A stretch of DNA of 64,000 nucleotides from Trichobilharzia regenti (taxonomy: Eukaryota; Platyhelminthes; Trematoda; Strigeidida; Schistosomatidae): assembly GCA_944472135.2 (NCBI GenBank), contig OX235264.1, positions 85,384,319 to 85,448,318 on the forward strand, in the 5' to 3' direction. The position numbers and the translations under genes are program-made. Positions 11,116 to 22,825 of the stretch are shown piece after piece. The notes below the pieces were generated by a model. The model searched no databases, had not been told where the DNA came from, and saw only the letters and a program-made list of their open reading frames with translations. Within the stretch, counting starts at the first letter, position 1, and each line of letters opens with the position of its first letter.

Positions 11116-12430
11116 CAGTCTCCAATAATAATAATAATTTGCTTTATTCCAAAACAGTACTTGTGATACAGAATGGAATTCTCAGCATTTTATTACAGTA
11201 TTGCATCCAGTTGGTACATTATCATTTGATAAAATTCTACATAGATTAAGGAAATCTCAGTTCATTATGACAACAACATATTGGTATGTTGGTAGCAAAG
11301 CCAAAATTGAACAGAGTGTTTGAAGGTGTTAGAAAAGTAGATGGTAGCATATTTACTGACGTAAGCAGAAAAAAGAAAGAAAGGAGCACGTAACAGAGAA
11401 AGAAAAAGAGAGAGAAAAGGAAAAGAAGGAAAGAAAACGTACCTGTAAATGATATGAATTGGAAAGACAAGATCCAGTTGTTCTACTGATTATTTAATAA
11501 GTTATGGGTATCATGCCTAATGCTTTCTTTGTCGCACAGAACACGAGCTAAGTAGGATATGGTCGAGTCTTGGTACTTACTAGTGCGAGCATATAGTTTT
11601 CCACATAGGCTTCTGGTTTGCCTGATGAAATACAAGGGGAGAGTTGTGAATGAAGAGTGTGGTGTGAGTTAGATAAAATGGATTTGGCCCATTTTTCACG
11701 AGTCCAAGTGTCTGTTGACCAGAATATTAACAAACTGGTTAAGTGGCACGTTTCTTACCCTCCTACAACCTTTAACATCCTGAGTAATAAGGTATAGTCC
11801 TTCTTCAGTAGCCCTGGAATAACTAAGGGGGAACAATAGAGAATAATAAGCAGGATGCAAGAGTTAACGAATCGTAAAAGTAAGGGTTGGGTTAGGTTAT
11901 TCCAGAATGTCTTAACTTCTTGATGTAGAAGGTAAGACGGAATATTTTCTTAGAAATCATCATGATAATAGACGACCAGGAAAGATCAGTAGATAGAATG
12001 ACGCCTAGGTATTTAATTTCTGACTTGGTTTCTGTGTTAGTGCCATCAATGTTGCACACTTCGTGAGTGCTAACCAGTTTGTTTTGGTCAGATTTCGGCC
12101 TAAAGGCGAAATTGACTGTTTGGCATTTGGAGGGGTTTAAGGTGAGACTGTTTTCCTTGGACCATTGGCTGATTTCTGATAAAAAGCCACTTAGTTTAGA
12201 GCAGTCACTTTGACATTTGACATGCAAACATACAGTCAGGTCGTCAGCATATTTGACAAAATTAATGTCATTTGAATATGGTAAGTCATGTAGAAAGAAA
12301 GAAAAGAAAAGTGGGGAGAGTACAGCACCTTGGGGGACACCAGCTTCAGTGAGCACAGCAGAGGAGGATTTACCTTTGTATACGGCATACTGCATTTTGT
12401 TTGAAAAGTAGGAATGCAACCAGTTAGTTA
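11116..12430 (-). mobile_element. LINE family B, 5'-truncated antisense copy
   Basis: The reverse complement encodes RT motifs TEAGVPQGAVLSP, VKYADDLTV (catalytic YADD) and KSEIKYLGVIL at 12419-11892. Frame breaks are followed by the C-terminus (QLSPCISSGK) and the 3' UTR. It ends in an (ATT)n tail at about 11116-11130 beside GGAATAAAGC. It is closely related to the 934-residue copy at 31893. It lies in the caspase intron only about 135 bases before the last exon. Confidence 0.82.
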
Positions 12431-12564
12431 GTGACCCAGGAGTTGTTGTTTCTTCTTTCGAATTTGACTTTATATTAAAAGAATACCGCTTTCAAATGAC
12501 TTTAAGGTGTATTATTATTATTATCAAGTGTTTAAATATTATTATATTTTTATCTTTCATTTAG

Positions 12565-12812
12565 GTTATTATGCCTTTCGAAATTCAGTCAACGGCTCTT
12601 GGTTCATTCGTGCTTTGTCTGATGCCTTGTTACGCTATGGAAACACTTTGGATTTACTAAGCATCATGACACGTGTTAACTATGAAGTTGCTTATGAATA
12701 TGAATCAACAGCAGCTAATCCTGCATTTTCTGGCAAAAAGCAAATGCCGTCGTTTGTATCTACTTTGACTAAGCAGGTTATTTTCCCACCAAAACACAGA
12801 AAACCTCATTAA
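12565..12812 (+). CDS. Caspase, terminal exon (p10 subunit)
   Basis: This exon starts after the acceptor TTTCATTTAG and completes the glycine codon split with the exon ending at 4052. It encodes YYAFRNSVNGSWFIRAL, LSIMTRVNYEVAYEYES, KKQMPSFVSTLTKQVIF and a stop at 12810-12812. These match the small-subunit core of executioner caspases (SWRNS..GSWF, LTRVN..VA..FES, KKQ.P...S.LTK..F). The usual Trp of the SWRNS box is Phe here, a change that could affect the S2/S4 pocket. The two visible exons encode about 130 residues. Confidence 0.9.
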
Positions 12813-13024
12813 TCTTGTATTTATTTACATTTAAAGTTTTCGATCATGACATTGTACATATACCTGTAACAATATTTATTCAGTATGTCGTTAAATATAG
12901 ATAATTAACTCAATCCTTCGTGTAAATTTAGTGGTTCACATGCCTCATTTCAGTGGCATGTCTTATTGGTAGTATAAAATATCTGTCTTGTTTTTATAAT
13001 TTACTTTTGAAGTTGTAATATGAA

Positions 13025-13250
13025 TTTATAGCGGTTAGGACGTTCGCCGACCATTCACATGGTCCGGGGTTCGATCCCCCCTGCCGACGCACTCCTTTAC
13101 CTCACTAAGCCAGAAATAAAGCTTGTAAAGAAGAAAGTCTGGGCATGGGGCTAGCAACCTTATCCTGTGAAAATAAACACTGTTACAGAAACTTCAGGCC
13201 TCTAGCTTAAAGCCCTATGTTCCACTGAGAACGTGAAGCAATAAAAAAAA
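13025..13250 (+). mobile_element. Short composite element: tRNA-like head, RTE 5' piece, RTE 3' piece
   Basis: The head (about 13032-13092) has GCGGTTAGGACGTTC and GGGGTTCGATCCCCC, tRNA-type boxes. Bases 13135-13197 match the 5' UTR of the RTE copy at 47029 (GGGCATGGGGCTAGCAAC, GTTACAGAAACTTCAG). Bases 13205-13245 match the RTE 3' end (AAAGCCCTATGTTCCACT). The RTE interior is missing. The layout suggests a non-autonomous element that uses RTE ends for retrotransposition. Confidence 0.6.
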
Positions 13251-13364
13251 TATGGATTTAATAAGTTTGGAACAAAACAACGAGATAATATAGCTGAGAT
13301 GAACTACGGCTGCATTGATACCAAAAGCCTCTACGCTTTTTGTTGTTGAACTTTTGACTGTTAA

Positions 13365-14238
13365 ATGAAAGTGATTTTACGAATTTATGTGTAATGTCAC
13401 ATAAACTCGAAGACTTACGGGTGAAAACCAACAAACTGGCTGAAGAGGTGAGGCAGGCAGCAAAGATTGGACTGCGGCTAAACATAGAGAAGGCGGAGTT
13501 AATGAAGGTAACCAACGAACCGCAACAACAGCCAGCACCAATAACCATCAACGGGAGAGGTGTAGCAGAGGTTACCTCCTTCACTTATCCAACCAGGAAG
13601 TATCGTTTCAACTATATGCAGTCGGAAAGGATGAAGATATCAAAATCAATCAGAACCGGAAAGGCAAGATACGCCTTCATTAATCTGAAACCAGTTTGGA
13701 AATCTTCTGTACTGCACTCAGTACATAAAGCATAAAGAACAAGATTCGGATTTTGAACATCAATGTCAAGTTGGTCCTTTCATACAGGTCAGAAACTTGC
13801 ACTGCGTGTCACGAAAAGGATTTCCAACAGGTTCCAGACCTTCATCAACACCTGTCTTCGCTCCATAGTGAAGATCAAATGTCCAGAAAGAAGGAATTAG
13901 TAAAAAGAAACTCTGGCTAGGAACAAACCAACCAATAGCCGATCGCTCAACAAATATGTAGGCGGAAATGGAGGTGGATCGGGCACATATTAGAGAAACC
14001 GTCGAGTGACATCGCGCACAGTGGAGGCCATTCGCTCAAATGGAATCCAAATGGAAAGCGACGAGTAGGTCGTCGATGCGAGGGTGATATGGAGAAGATC
14101 GTGTGAGGAAGAGATGAAAGATATAGGCATCCGTTGACCCAGCTGAATAGGACGGCAGAAAATAAGAGAAAGTGGAGATGTGTTGTTGAATCTCTATGTT
14201 CCACATGGAACATAAGGGTACAATAATAATAGTGCACC
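13365..14238 (+). pseudogene. RTE (family C, SR2-like) 3' fragment
   Basis: Starting just after the RT active-site region, it encodes LEDLRVKTNKLAEEVRQAA, APITINGRGVAEVTSFTY and a decayed C-terminus ending SCEEEMKDIGI. It then has the family tail (TCTATGTTCCACATGGAAC...AATAATAAT). It parallels 54560-55388. Stops after about 13735 and 5' truncation disable it. Confidence 0.75.
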
Positions 14239-14244
14239 TCGAGA

Positions 14245-14833
14245 TTTGTATATATAAACAGGAGACCTCAGGACAATGAGGTAATTCCTACCTGTTCGTC
14301 AGTGTATAAAATAATGAGGCGATTATTTGTGATTTCATACAAGCCAAATGAAAAGTCATCAAAAGTGTAATGTAATCATTTATTTCTCACAACTGAGTCT
14401 ACCCGTGCAAATCAAGGGAATACGAACACTAATGTTTTCGAGCTATTTTATACCTCTTCACTAGTCGGTGATGTAATAATAGTTGCTTAAAATGGGACGC
14501 GCGATCCATGCTAGTTTTTAACTATTATGTTTTACTCAGCATGAGCATAGTAGTCAAGAACTGCAAAATACACACGCACAATGGACTTTCGTGGAACTTT
14601 TCTTCCACTCAATGGTCAATGACTCTCTCAACCTCTAATTTAAGTACAGGTGCTTGAAGAGATAGAAATATTTTTTAACTCAATAGTGTGTGCCGTCTGT
14701 CGGAGAATATTGTGACCAGTAGTCCCATTTCTGACTTTAACATCCGTAGCAGAACTTGTAAAGAATTAAACTTGAAAATGTGTTGATTATTAGTGTAAGC
14801 AGTTGTATTAAGTGAGAATAAATAAAATCGACT
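14245..14833. other. Unassigned intergenic sequence
   Basis: No gene, tandem repeat or mobile-element motif was recognised in this stretch. Confidence 0.4.
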
Positions 14834-15235
14834 TCAAGTATTGGTTTCTAGGGATTTGGTTGATTGGTTACAGGGTTCCATCATGAACTGATATTGGTTA
14901 GAGAACCAGTGGAAAACCTGTAAGTACTGGACAGCTGTTTCGTCCTAGTTTGGGACTCCTCATCAGTACGCACCCATCGGAGTTCGAATCCAGGATCATT
15001 TGGTTACAAAGCGGGCCAGCTCGTAGACCATTAAGCCACTGGTACCCGATCCAGTGGCCCACGAATTCCAACTTCTGCCAATTCACGATATAGCGCAACC
15101 GCTAGCCAATGTCTTCGGCGAGTATTTGTCCTCACACCCGACATGCTGCACCCTAATGGCCACGACTTCCCACTGGAACCCCAGGTAACTACCTACCTAA
15201 ATAGGGCCAGTCTCCAGTGAGCATCTCATTGATAT
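14834..15235 (-). repeat. Sm-alpha-like SINE/satellite unit with hammerhead-like ribozyme
   Basis: On the - strand a tRNA-like head carries TGGCTTAATGGTCTA and GGATTCGAACTCC. At about 14972-14920 it reads GTACTGATGAGGAGTCCC, then AAACTAGGACGAAAC, then AGCTGTCCAGTAC. GTACTG can pair with CAGTAC as stem I, GTCC with GGAC as stem II, and the AC/GT stem III encloses AGCT. With that pairing the core reads ATGAGGA, so C3 of CUGANGA is A. The start of the unit recurs at 15236, giving a period of about 402 bases, as in a tandem satellite. Confidence 0.72.
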
Positions 15236-15267
15236 TCAAGTATTGCTTTGTAGGGATTTGGTTGATT

Positions 15268-15365
15268 GGTCACAGGGTTTCATCATGAACTGACATTGGT
15301 CCAGTACTCCCACGTTTTCTAATGGTTCTCTAACCAATGTCAGTTCATGATGAAACCCTGTAACC
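15268..15365. repeat. 33-base inverted repeat (hairpin)
   Basis: The arm at 15268-15300 is the reverse complement of 15333-15365 with one mismatch, separated by a 32-base loop. The arm sequence (containing TTTCATCATGAACTGACATTGG) also occurs once at about 14870-14900, so the hairpin arose by inverted joining of satellite units. Confidence 0.85.
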
Positions 15366-16284
15366 AAAAAAATTGACTTCAACGAAAATGTGATGTGAGC
15401 ACGTAAATTGATTTTCAAGACGTTTCGGATGAAGTTAAGTGGGACGTACAACTGATTCTGGAAAACTATTACTTGTTTATTGTGACGTTTGTTTATCCAT
15501 TTCCAATCCTTTGTTATTCTTTCTTTTGTTTTCAATTTTATACTACCTACCACTAGTAAGCATTATGAGTTCTATTTGTTACTGCATAACCATGAGTTCT
15601 GTTTGCTATTGAACTTTAACTCACTTCGTGTATGTATACTCTGTTTGATGTATGGTTATTATTTTTCTTAAATTTAAAAATTATCAAACGTATATGGTTT
15701 ATTAATATGCCCTTCTGTATTGAACATTGCTTATTCTAATCCCTTTATTCTTTGTCTGATATTTCTGTACTGCTAAATCGACACGTGGGTCGCTTTTTAC
15801 ACATCTTCGCCATTTTCCCTATTGACACTCAGTGGCGGTATGTTTGATGACATCCAGACAGAGACATCTCACATTTTGAGTTCTACTGAAAACCCAGTGC
15901 ATTCGTTGATATTTAAATGAGATATACTTTGCTTAATTCTTTAAAAATTCCTATTTGGACACAGAAAATCGAATAAGGGATCCAGCGAAGAGACTCATTT
16001 GAACCAATATGTTATCAAGCTGTACAATCGTATGTATATATATATAGTTACTAAGAAATTATATCCGATGAAGAAACTGGATCACAGGTGTGAATACATA
16101 AAATAATAATGGTAATATGAAATACAATTGAAAAGTTTGTGATTATAATCATAGTTAAATGTCAAGTAGTTAAACAATTAATGTCATATATAGAATAATT
16201 CACTGGATGTATAGAACTTCGAAGGGTAGTGCAACTATAAGATTAGTAGACAAATAAAAAAGTTACGTAACATCGCGAGAAATT

Positions 16285-16475
16285 TGACAACAGCGGTTGT
16301 GATTCTCGCTGGCCATGCACACGGTCCGGGACTCGAAACCCTGCCGGCGCACACCTGATATCTATGGTTGGCCTGCACAATTTGGGCTACCGATATCCAT
16401 GCTGAAAATTCCATACTTGTACCAAAAATACAGTGTGGAATCAAGCTGTAATCAAAAATGAAATAAATAAATTTA
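16285..16475 (+). mobile_element. tRNA-derived SINE
   Basis: This is a second copy of the SINE at 8643, with a weaker head but the same body (CACACCTGATATCTATGGTT), 3' segment (TGCTGAAAATTCCATACTTG) and AAATAAATA tail. Confidence 0.78.
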
Positions 16476-16599
16476 ACATTGCAAAACAGAATTGATTTAG
16501 AATAACAAGTTGGACGAGTGAAATAATACAGGAGGCTATTCAGATTTAGAATCGTAATAGTAACAAATGACGTAATAAAGGAAGAGTATACAAAATGAA

Positions 16600-17010
16600 T
16601 AAATAAAAAGAAGTAGAGTCAAAATATGATTAGCGATCATCATAGTGTAGAGGGATGAGGACCATGAAAGGTGGAGGAGTTGAATTAAATTTTTCTGAAT
16701 ACAGAGATCTGGTTTCTGTATTTCGATGGCCAAAGCTTCAAGAATACAAATGAGTTGGATACGTAGTGATTTGGGCAAATTGCTTTCCTCCTTGTAGATG
16801 ACTTTATAGGCGGAGGCTGTAGAGGAAGGATGATCATTATCGACCAGATGTTCAATGAACGCGATTCTTATAGCTCCCCTTCCACCTCTCCATAACCATG
16901 CAGGATAATGTTCTTTCACCCTCTTGGACAAAACCTGAGTAGAAGGACCGATATACGTAGCTCCACACGATCAGGTGAATCGATAAACGCACACCGATTC
17001 AATCCCCTCA
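16600..17010 (-). pseudogene. Penelope-like element relic, GIY-YIG endonuclease end
   Basis: The reverse complement carries SKRVKEHYPAWLW, IEHLVDNDHPSS, AYKVIYKEESNLPKSLRI, EALAIEIQKPDLCIQKNL and LHLSW. This is the characteristic C-terminal half of the Penelope GIY-YIG module (EH...W, HL...H, EA.AI...KP.LC.QK). A weaker CGATYIG-like stretch lies just upstream near 16945-16965. The family differs from the two relics in the caspase intron. No RT is attached. Confidence 0.75.
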
Positions 17011-17039
17011 CTGGATATAGTTTCTTAATAACCGTATAT

Positions 17040-17305
17040 ATATATATATGGTTAGGTCATTGGTGACATGGCTCAAAATCGTTCTCAGTGGCGCAGATGC
17101 ATCCACTCCTTGTGACTTATGATCTCCAATGAAACTGTTTTGTTTTTCTTTATTACTCCTTTGTCTCACACATCTGCTCACTGTTTCTATTATGCTTTTC
17201 TTGTACTTTCTTCTCTTGCTTCGCGTGCTACACGGAGTGTGGCGACTTGAACTTCCGCACATTTGTGCAAAGTTCTATGTCGAAAACAGACAGACAGACA
17301 TGGTT
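17040..17305 (+). mobile_element. RTE family A 3' tail fragment
   Basis: Bases 17060-17305 match the 3' UTR at 61715-61960 (ACATGGCTCAAAATCGTTCT, GGCGCAGATGCATC) and end in the same (ACAG)n tail. It begins after a short AT run. No coding part remains. Confidence 0.78.
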
Positions 17306-19180
17306 TTACAGCTAGATGATAAATTCGTTGAAAAGAGTCTCTCTGCTGAATCACTTATTTTGATTTTCTATACACCTTTTTTAGTCATCAAACATGAATC
17401 ACTGCTCGGCGAATTTACATATGACGCCTCCAGTGTACTCTTATGAATCGCACCAGAATAGAGAAATGTTTTATGCGAAACAAATTGATACTTTGTTATT
17501 CCGATAAAGCAAGAAAGACTGAAACTTGCATTGTGAAATGATTCTATTTCACAGGTTCTCAGAGGGACATTTACAGGGAACTTTATCATTTTTATTTATT
17601 GGTGATGTTTCCAGCATAGTTGGTTGCTTAGATTCAAAGCCTATATAACTTTCAGATTTTGTTCCTTTATTTCTGTTCTTTCTTATCTTTAGATCTCATT
17701 GGTAGTAATAGGTGATAAAACTGGGATTACTGTAAAAGGAAGTATGACTTCGGAATGAAGAAAATAACCAGTTACAGTTTCCGACTTACAGATGCTATCC
17801 TGATATAGTGACCAGGCTCTCCATATCGCTATAACCCAGCGAGCTATACTGCTTGAAACGAATATTCCTACCATGTCACAAATGTCAGTTGCATAGCAGT
17901 TTGAGAAAGAGGAGTTATTGTCAATTTGTAGATTGGTTTACCAATGTTGTGGGTGAAGTCATACTGCCAGTGAACAAGGATGTAATAGAAGCAAGTTTAT
18001 TTCCTCAAACAAACAATAGGTCAAATATTCCACCTTCCCATTCTGGGGAGGATTTAGGAAAGGTCGATCCCTAATTTTTTTATATCCTGATTCTTCTTAC
18101 GGAAGTTCGTAGAAGCCAGCAAGGCCAGCCGTATAAATGAAAGTCCACAAGCGCTGGCCTCAGGCAGCCATGTCTTGAGTTATACGGCCACACGAACTTA
18201 AGCATTTTTCTATTCCATGTGATTCCAGAAGAGTTGTGGTGCGGTCAGTTGGGAAGTATTAAGCGTCAACATGTTTACATAAGCACAGGAAGTAATTTTA
18301 TTATCACGAAATACACCCATTTTTCTAAAAGGAAAATCAGTTTCTGTTCAGTTATTTTATTTAGCAGTGAAATGGTAGTGCCAGGTCAGGATTTCCGATG
18401 AAGGTCTCAGAGGGACACCAACTATTTGCACCTATGGAAATCTGTGTAAACGAGGAATGGTTGAATGAGACGACTGATAATGATAATAATAATAATAATA
18501 ATAGGCTAGAGATGTACATCCATATAAGAAGTAGTAATGGACTCATACTTGGATTTCTTCACAGTTTTTGATATTTCCCAATATATACCCTTCGTTCTGT
18601 CATTCCGGTCGATTATCTGTAGAAATTCATCTTTTTCATCGAGAGTAATATATAATTTATAAATATAATCTAGGTAGTTTTAAACAACTATGTCCTACCA
18701 TTTATCTGAGTGGATTAGTGTTATCTCATTATTATTCGAATTTTATGTTCTTTTCCTATTATTTGTCAGTGTCCACATTGTGGTCACTTTCGCGCTCTCC
18801 TTAAATACGACGTTCTTTATCCCCTATAACTGGAAAATACCGCTTGGGAAACCTAATCTTCCTAACCAGTAAATTACATTCAACCATTACTTCCACACTG
18901 AAGCTCTGTGTGGTAAGTCCAGCTGTCCTGAACTACTGCCACAGTTTTAGTGGCTACGTTCGTAACAGCATCTTCCCCACTCGTTCAGATAAGCAAGATC
19001 TGTTGGTCTGTCAAATGATTACTGTGAAGCCGAGTAATCTAAAACTACTAAGTGAAGTCGAAAACCTTCTATTTTCTTCATCTTGTACTTGTTCAGTCTT
19101 TTTCTTCTTGTTCTATTGGGTAGATACTATTGTTACCTCTTATTTATATATATAGGCATAAGTTAAAGTAATTGTTAATA
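17306..19180. other. Unassigned sequence with an (AAT)n run
   Basis: Only short frames without recognised domains were seen. A trinucleotide run of AAT units lies at about 18474-18504. Confidence 0.4.
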
Positions 19181-20770
19181 TAGCGGTTGAAAATAGCCTT
19201 TAAAAGTACTAAAACACCACATTCTGTAGTCTCAAGGGCTCCAGCCAGAGGAGGCAATAACCCATGGATAATAACTCCATTTCGCGTACCGGTTCCTAAT
19301 ATCTGTGTATACCCCCCTGTTCTTATACTATGCCTACACTGCGACAGTCTAGCACTGAAACAGCACAGGCAAAACCAAGTGAACACAATACTACACCCGT
19401 ATCCCTAGGGAGGCCTGTGTGTCACACACAGTATAACTAAAAAGAAACGCTTAAGACGTCATAAGACCTCGGTACGACCAAGAGTAAAATGGAAGGATAT
19501 ATCCGATGCTGAGGAAGCCAACCCCGAGCAAACGGAGGCAGCGAACTGAGTTCGAAACACATTTCAATGTCTCAGTGACACTACCGTGGTGCGGCACTGA
19601 GAATGCTAGTCAGTGTCACTCAAGTTTCCTACCCGAATCCAAGGAAAAGAACAGCAACAGGCCGGTTCCATAGGAATCAACCAACTAGTTCCAATGTTAA
19701 ACCCACTGGCAGTCACTAGAGTAGTGTCATCTACCCCACAACACGCTGAGGTGGTGAGACTCATTGTCAGCTGCCTGTATAGCAGTGTGAGAGGACTGAG
19801 AGGAGACGTTGGTGAACCGAGAAATCTTCAGTCACACCTCCACCCTAAAATAACCATCCTAACTGAAACCTGGCTAACCTTCACTATCGCCGACAACCAA
19901 ATTAGTATAAGTGATATGATGCGAGTCAGGAGAGACAGGGATAACAAGGATGGAGGAGCCACCATATGCTTTGACACACAACCTATGTGCGTACATACAT
20001 CCGCTGCCTACTGAACTCCCAGACGGCATATGGTGTCACTTCCCTGTAAGCCATACAAGCGTTTACTGGGTGACATCCACCGATCACCCACCTTTTGGGC
20101 AGAGCACAATTAGCTACTGCTCAACACCATCATAGAGATATGGGACTTGGGCTATGAACGGATTACTATAACTGGAGATTTCAGAGCCCCGTCCTTGAAC
20201 TTTGGCTTGGAAAATGCTCAGGGAAAACTCAGTCGAAATCTGCTGCAGACCATTAAAGTACAGGACTGACTGAGAATGCTGGAAACGACACTTACTGGGG
20301 CCTTAGTGGAAAGTCATCGAAACTAGATTGTATTGTAACCAGTGACCAACTATTTGTTGAAACTATCCAGGCCCCACTAAGAACTAGTCACCACGAAGCC
20401 ATAAGATTTCAAATTGTTCTCCATGAGCTCTCACAGTGGGACGCCACGCGACTATGCCTGTGCCATACCAGCGTCAACTATGCCGGAATGCGGAGGCTTT
20501 TGTCCGACGGAAAATTGCCCATAGAATAGGCCGGATTATTCGTGGACGAAGGCTGGAGAGTGGTAAGAGAGGTTATTCACACAACAACCCCAGATACTGT
20601 ACTTCTAGTCATAACACAGCTAATGATAAGGTCTTCATGGCTGAAGAGAGGTACACGACGTATTCCGCTAGCAAGGCAGAAGGCTTGGCCTACGTGATAA
20701 ATATCCAGTAGTCAGGTGAGTCACTAATAATAATTGGGATTCAGTATACGGTGCAACACAACAGCCAAGA
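19180..20770 (+). pseudogene. CR1-like LINE relic, endonuclease region
   Basis: Broken frames encode ITILTETWL (catalytic Glu motif of the APE-type endonuclease), a GGATICF segment, ITGDFRAPSLNFG (the GDFN box with Asn changed to Arg) and GKLSRNLLQTI. Later NYAGMRRLL-type linker sequence follows. Many stops and shifts are present. Upstream sequence from 19180 looks like its 5' UTR and N-terminus. An RT piece of similar type lies at 22826-23830, so the two may be parts of one element separated by the 20.8-22.8 kb stretch. Confidence 0.6.
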
Positions 20771-22825
20771 GCGACAGGAGGTCATTTCAGGCTAACCTTG
20801 CTGAAAAACTCCCGGCGAATCTCGAAAGCCTGTGTCGATTTATATTGGAGAGCGTAATGGAGTGATAGAGTATAAATATGACTAACGAGACACAACGGAC
20901 GATGACCATTTATCTGTCGATCATTATATTTCCGTACACATGGTGTTGTGACTTGACATGTGACCAGAAAATTCAATGACCTGCTAGGAGATTACGGGCT
21001 CACTGTAGATGTAGATTCCGTTGGATTTTTGTATCTGTGTTTGCGTGGTTAACAAAATCTGTCTTTACGAACGTCTATATTACACTTGTGGAGTACGTAA
21101 CAATGTGATTGTACACTTTTTGGTTATTTATAGAAATTAGAGATATTGTACATAATTTTTGTTCAAAACGCTTCTTGTTGAAATTTACATAACTTCTGTG
21201 TACAATTGAAAAATACACTCTGCTGTTGGAGACTTCGTCTTCTCCCTGGTTAATTCTGCTTGCTTGCTCAACTCACACCGTGTTGTATACTTCGGATTTA
21301 TTGTAGGAGTCTACTACTCTCAACCGAAGACATTTCTACAACCGGAACACTGCAGCTACAGCAGACGCAGTCCAAACAATTGACGTACCCGTGGATTATA
21401 TAAATAATTTGTAGCAGAGGACTTAGACTTTATATCCAAGTGATCACTTTTGTTGATATAAACTGTCACCGCATTTTTCGTAATATATTGTGATTTAACA
21501 CCACATTGACTTCGATTATTATTTTTATACTTGTAATGTTAGTGAACTCTAATATTAGTCCCCTACATATATATTGATTGCACGGCTGATTCCACTCATC
21601 TCACGTTCGACATGACAACAAGCAAATGTCCCAATCGTAGAGAAATGCTATGAAGATAGGCGAATAATGGGCATGGCCAATAGTTGGAGAAAATCGCCGA
21701 ATTCTGGTTATGTGACGTAATTCTTCCCATCCTCACCATTATGTGACCAGTATTTCACCATTTCGACTATAATTTAATCAGGATTCGCCGATTATATTAC
21801 CATTCCTACGATTTGGCCAAAATCCTGCCCATTTTAACCATTATTCGACCATTGCCAGCTAGCGTTATTTTCGGGCGAACTGCAGATATTTTGGGGCAAA
21901 AAACTTCGGGCGCATCTACTTAGGTGGGACAGTGCCCCTAGGCCTGACCGAAAAGTCTGCGAAGCGCCCGAAATCGTTTCTAGCTGGGTTCATCAGCGAT
22001 TTTCATCCGATACGGAGGACCCAGCTGATACACCTATCTCACAACATCACAGCTCTAACCGCCTTCCATCATCTATAGTATACTAATGAGCCATGTTACT
22101 CAGTGAGACAATCACAATGCGTCACTCAATCGGCTGATATCGGCCTACAAATGACACAGATCTCCGTCACTCAGTTTACACGGGGATTGCTGAAGGCGAA
22201 GATGCACGGAGAGAATGCATTGACCAGGACATTGGGGAATTCAATTCATGTCACGCCATCCGGTGTGTGCAGACAGCCAACCAATCGACCGACTGACCAA
22301 TCGGTCGGCTGTGCTCAATCAACTCGCCTACTTGACTATGTGTGGCGAGTTGTAGTGTATGCAAGCACCATCCTGTGAGGCGAGTTAAACACTAAATAAA
22401 TCTTCATAGCGATGACACAATGTGTCGAAAGTGATACTTGTGTGTGGATAATGATTTAACTATTCCAGATAATGATGAAATGACTGGTATCGCTTAGTAG
22501 CTAAAGTGTCCTGACTGGAAGAGTAAACTAAGAAGACCCACACGCTGATGAAGGATGCGTATATTCCAACAAGAAGAATTAACTGTCACACAAGAGTATG
22601 TACGGCAAAGAAGTGTGAATCGACTGCACAGTACAAAAGTGTAAGAAAATAACGCATATGAAACAGTAAGATAAGTACAGTAGTTTTTCTTACTCATAAC
22701 TGGCTGCAATGTCGTGTGACAATGGTCACAATTTGTTATTTATTGGATTGACGGACATGATAGATTGCAAGTCATAACTGACTTACGATCAGTAGACATA
22801 TACCAAACCATATCAGATAGGAAAT
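20771..22825. other. Unassigned 2 kb between two CR1-type pieces
   Basis: No convincing gene was found. A short coding-like patch near 20970-21035 reads FNDLLGDYGLTVDVDSV. The sequence around 21160-21350 has an LTR-like look (TGTT...TTCTACA) but no partner copy in the window. At 21640-21990 there are motifs that recur in inverted form, such as CCAGCT/AGCTGG. Confidence 0.35.

Larger units (their letters stand above)
4053..12564 (+). other. Caspase intron, 8.5 kb, repeat-rich
   Basis: The intron has a GTAATG donor and a TTTCATTTAG acceptor. It contains a Penelope-like relic, two LINE family B fragments in antisense orientation, a second Penelope relic in antisense, a SINE, AT microsatellites and an inverted-repeat pair. 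No extra caspase exon was recognised inside it. Unassigned pieces are about 6076-6376, 6420-6975, 7360-8535, 9060-10150 and 10645-11115, where only short frames and AT-rich sequence were seen. Confidence 0.8.

Noticed and set aside
18060..18210. A structured RNA around the ACGGAAGTTCG and CGAACTT motifs
   Set aside because: The complementary segments are short and far apart, with no known family match.
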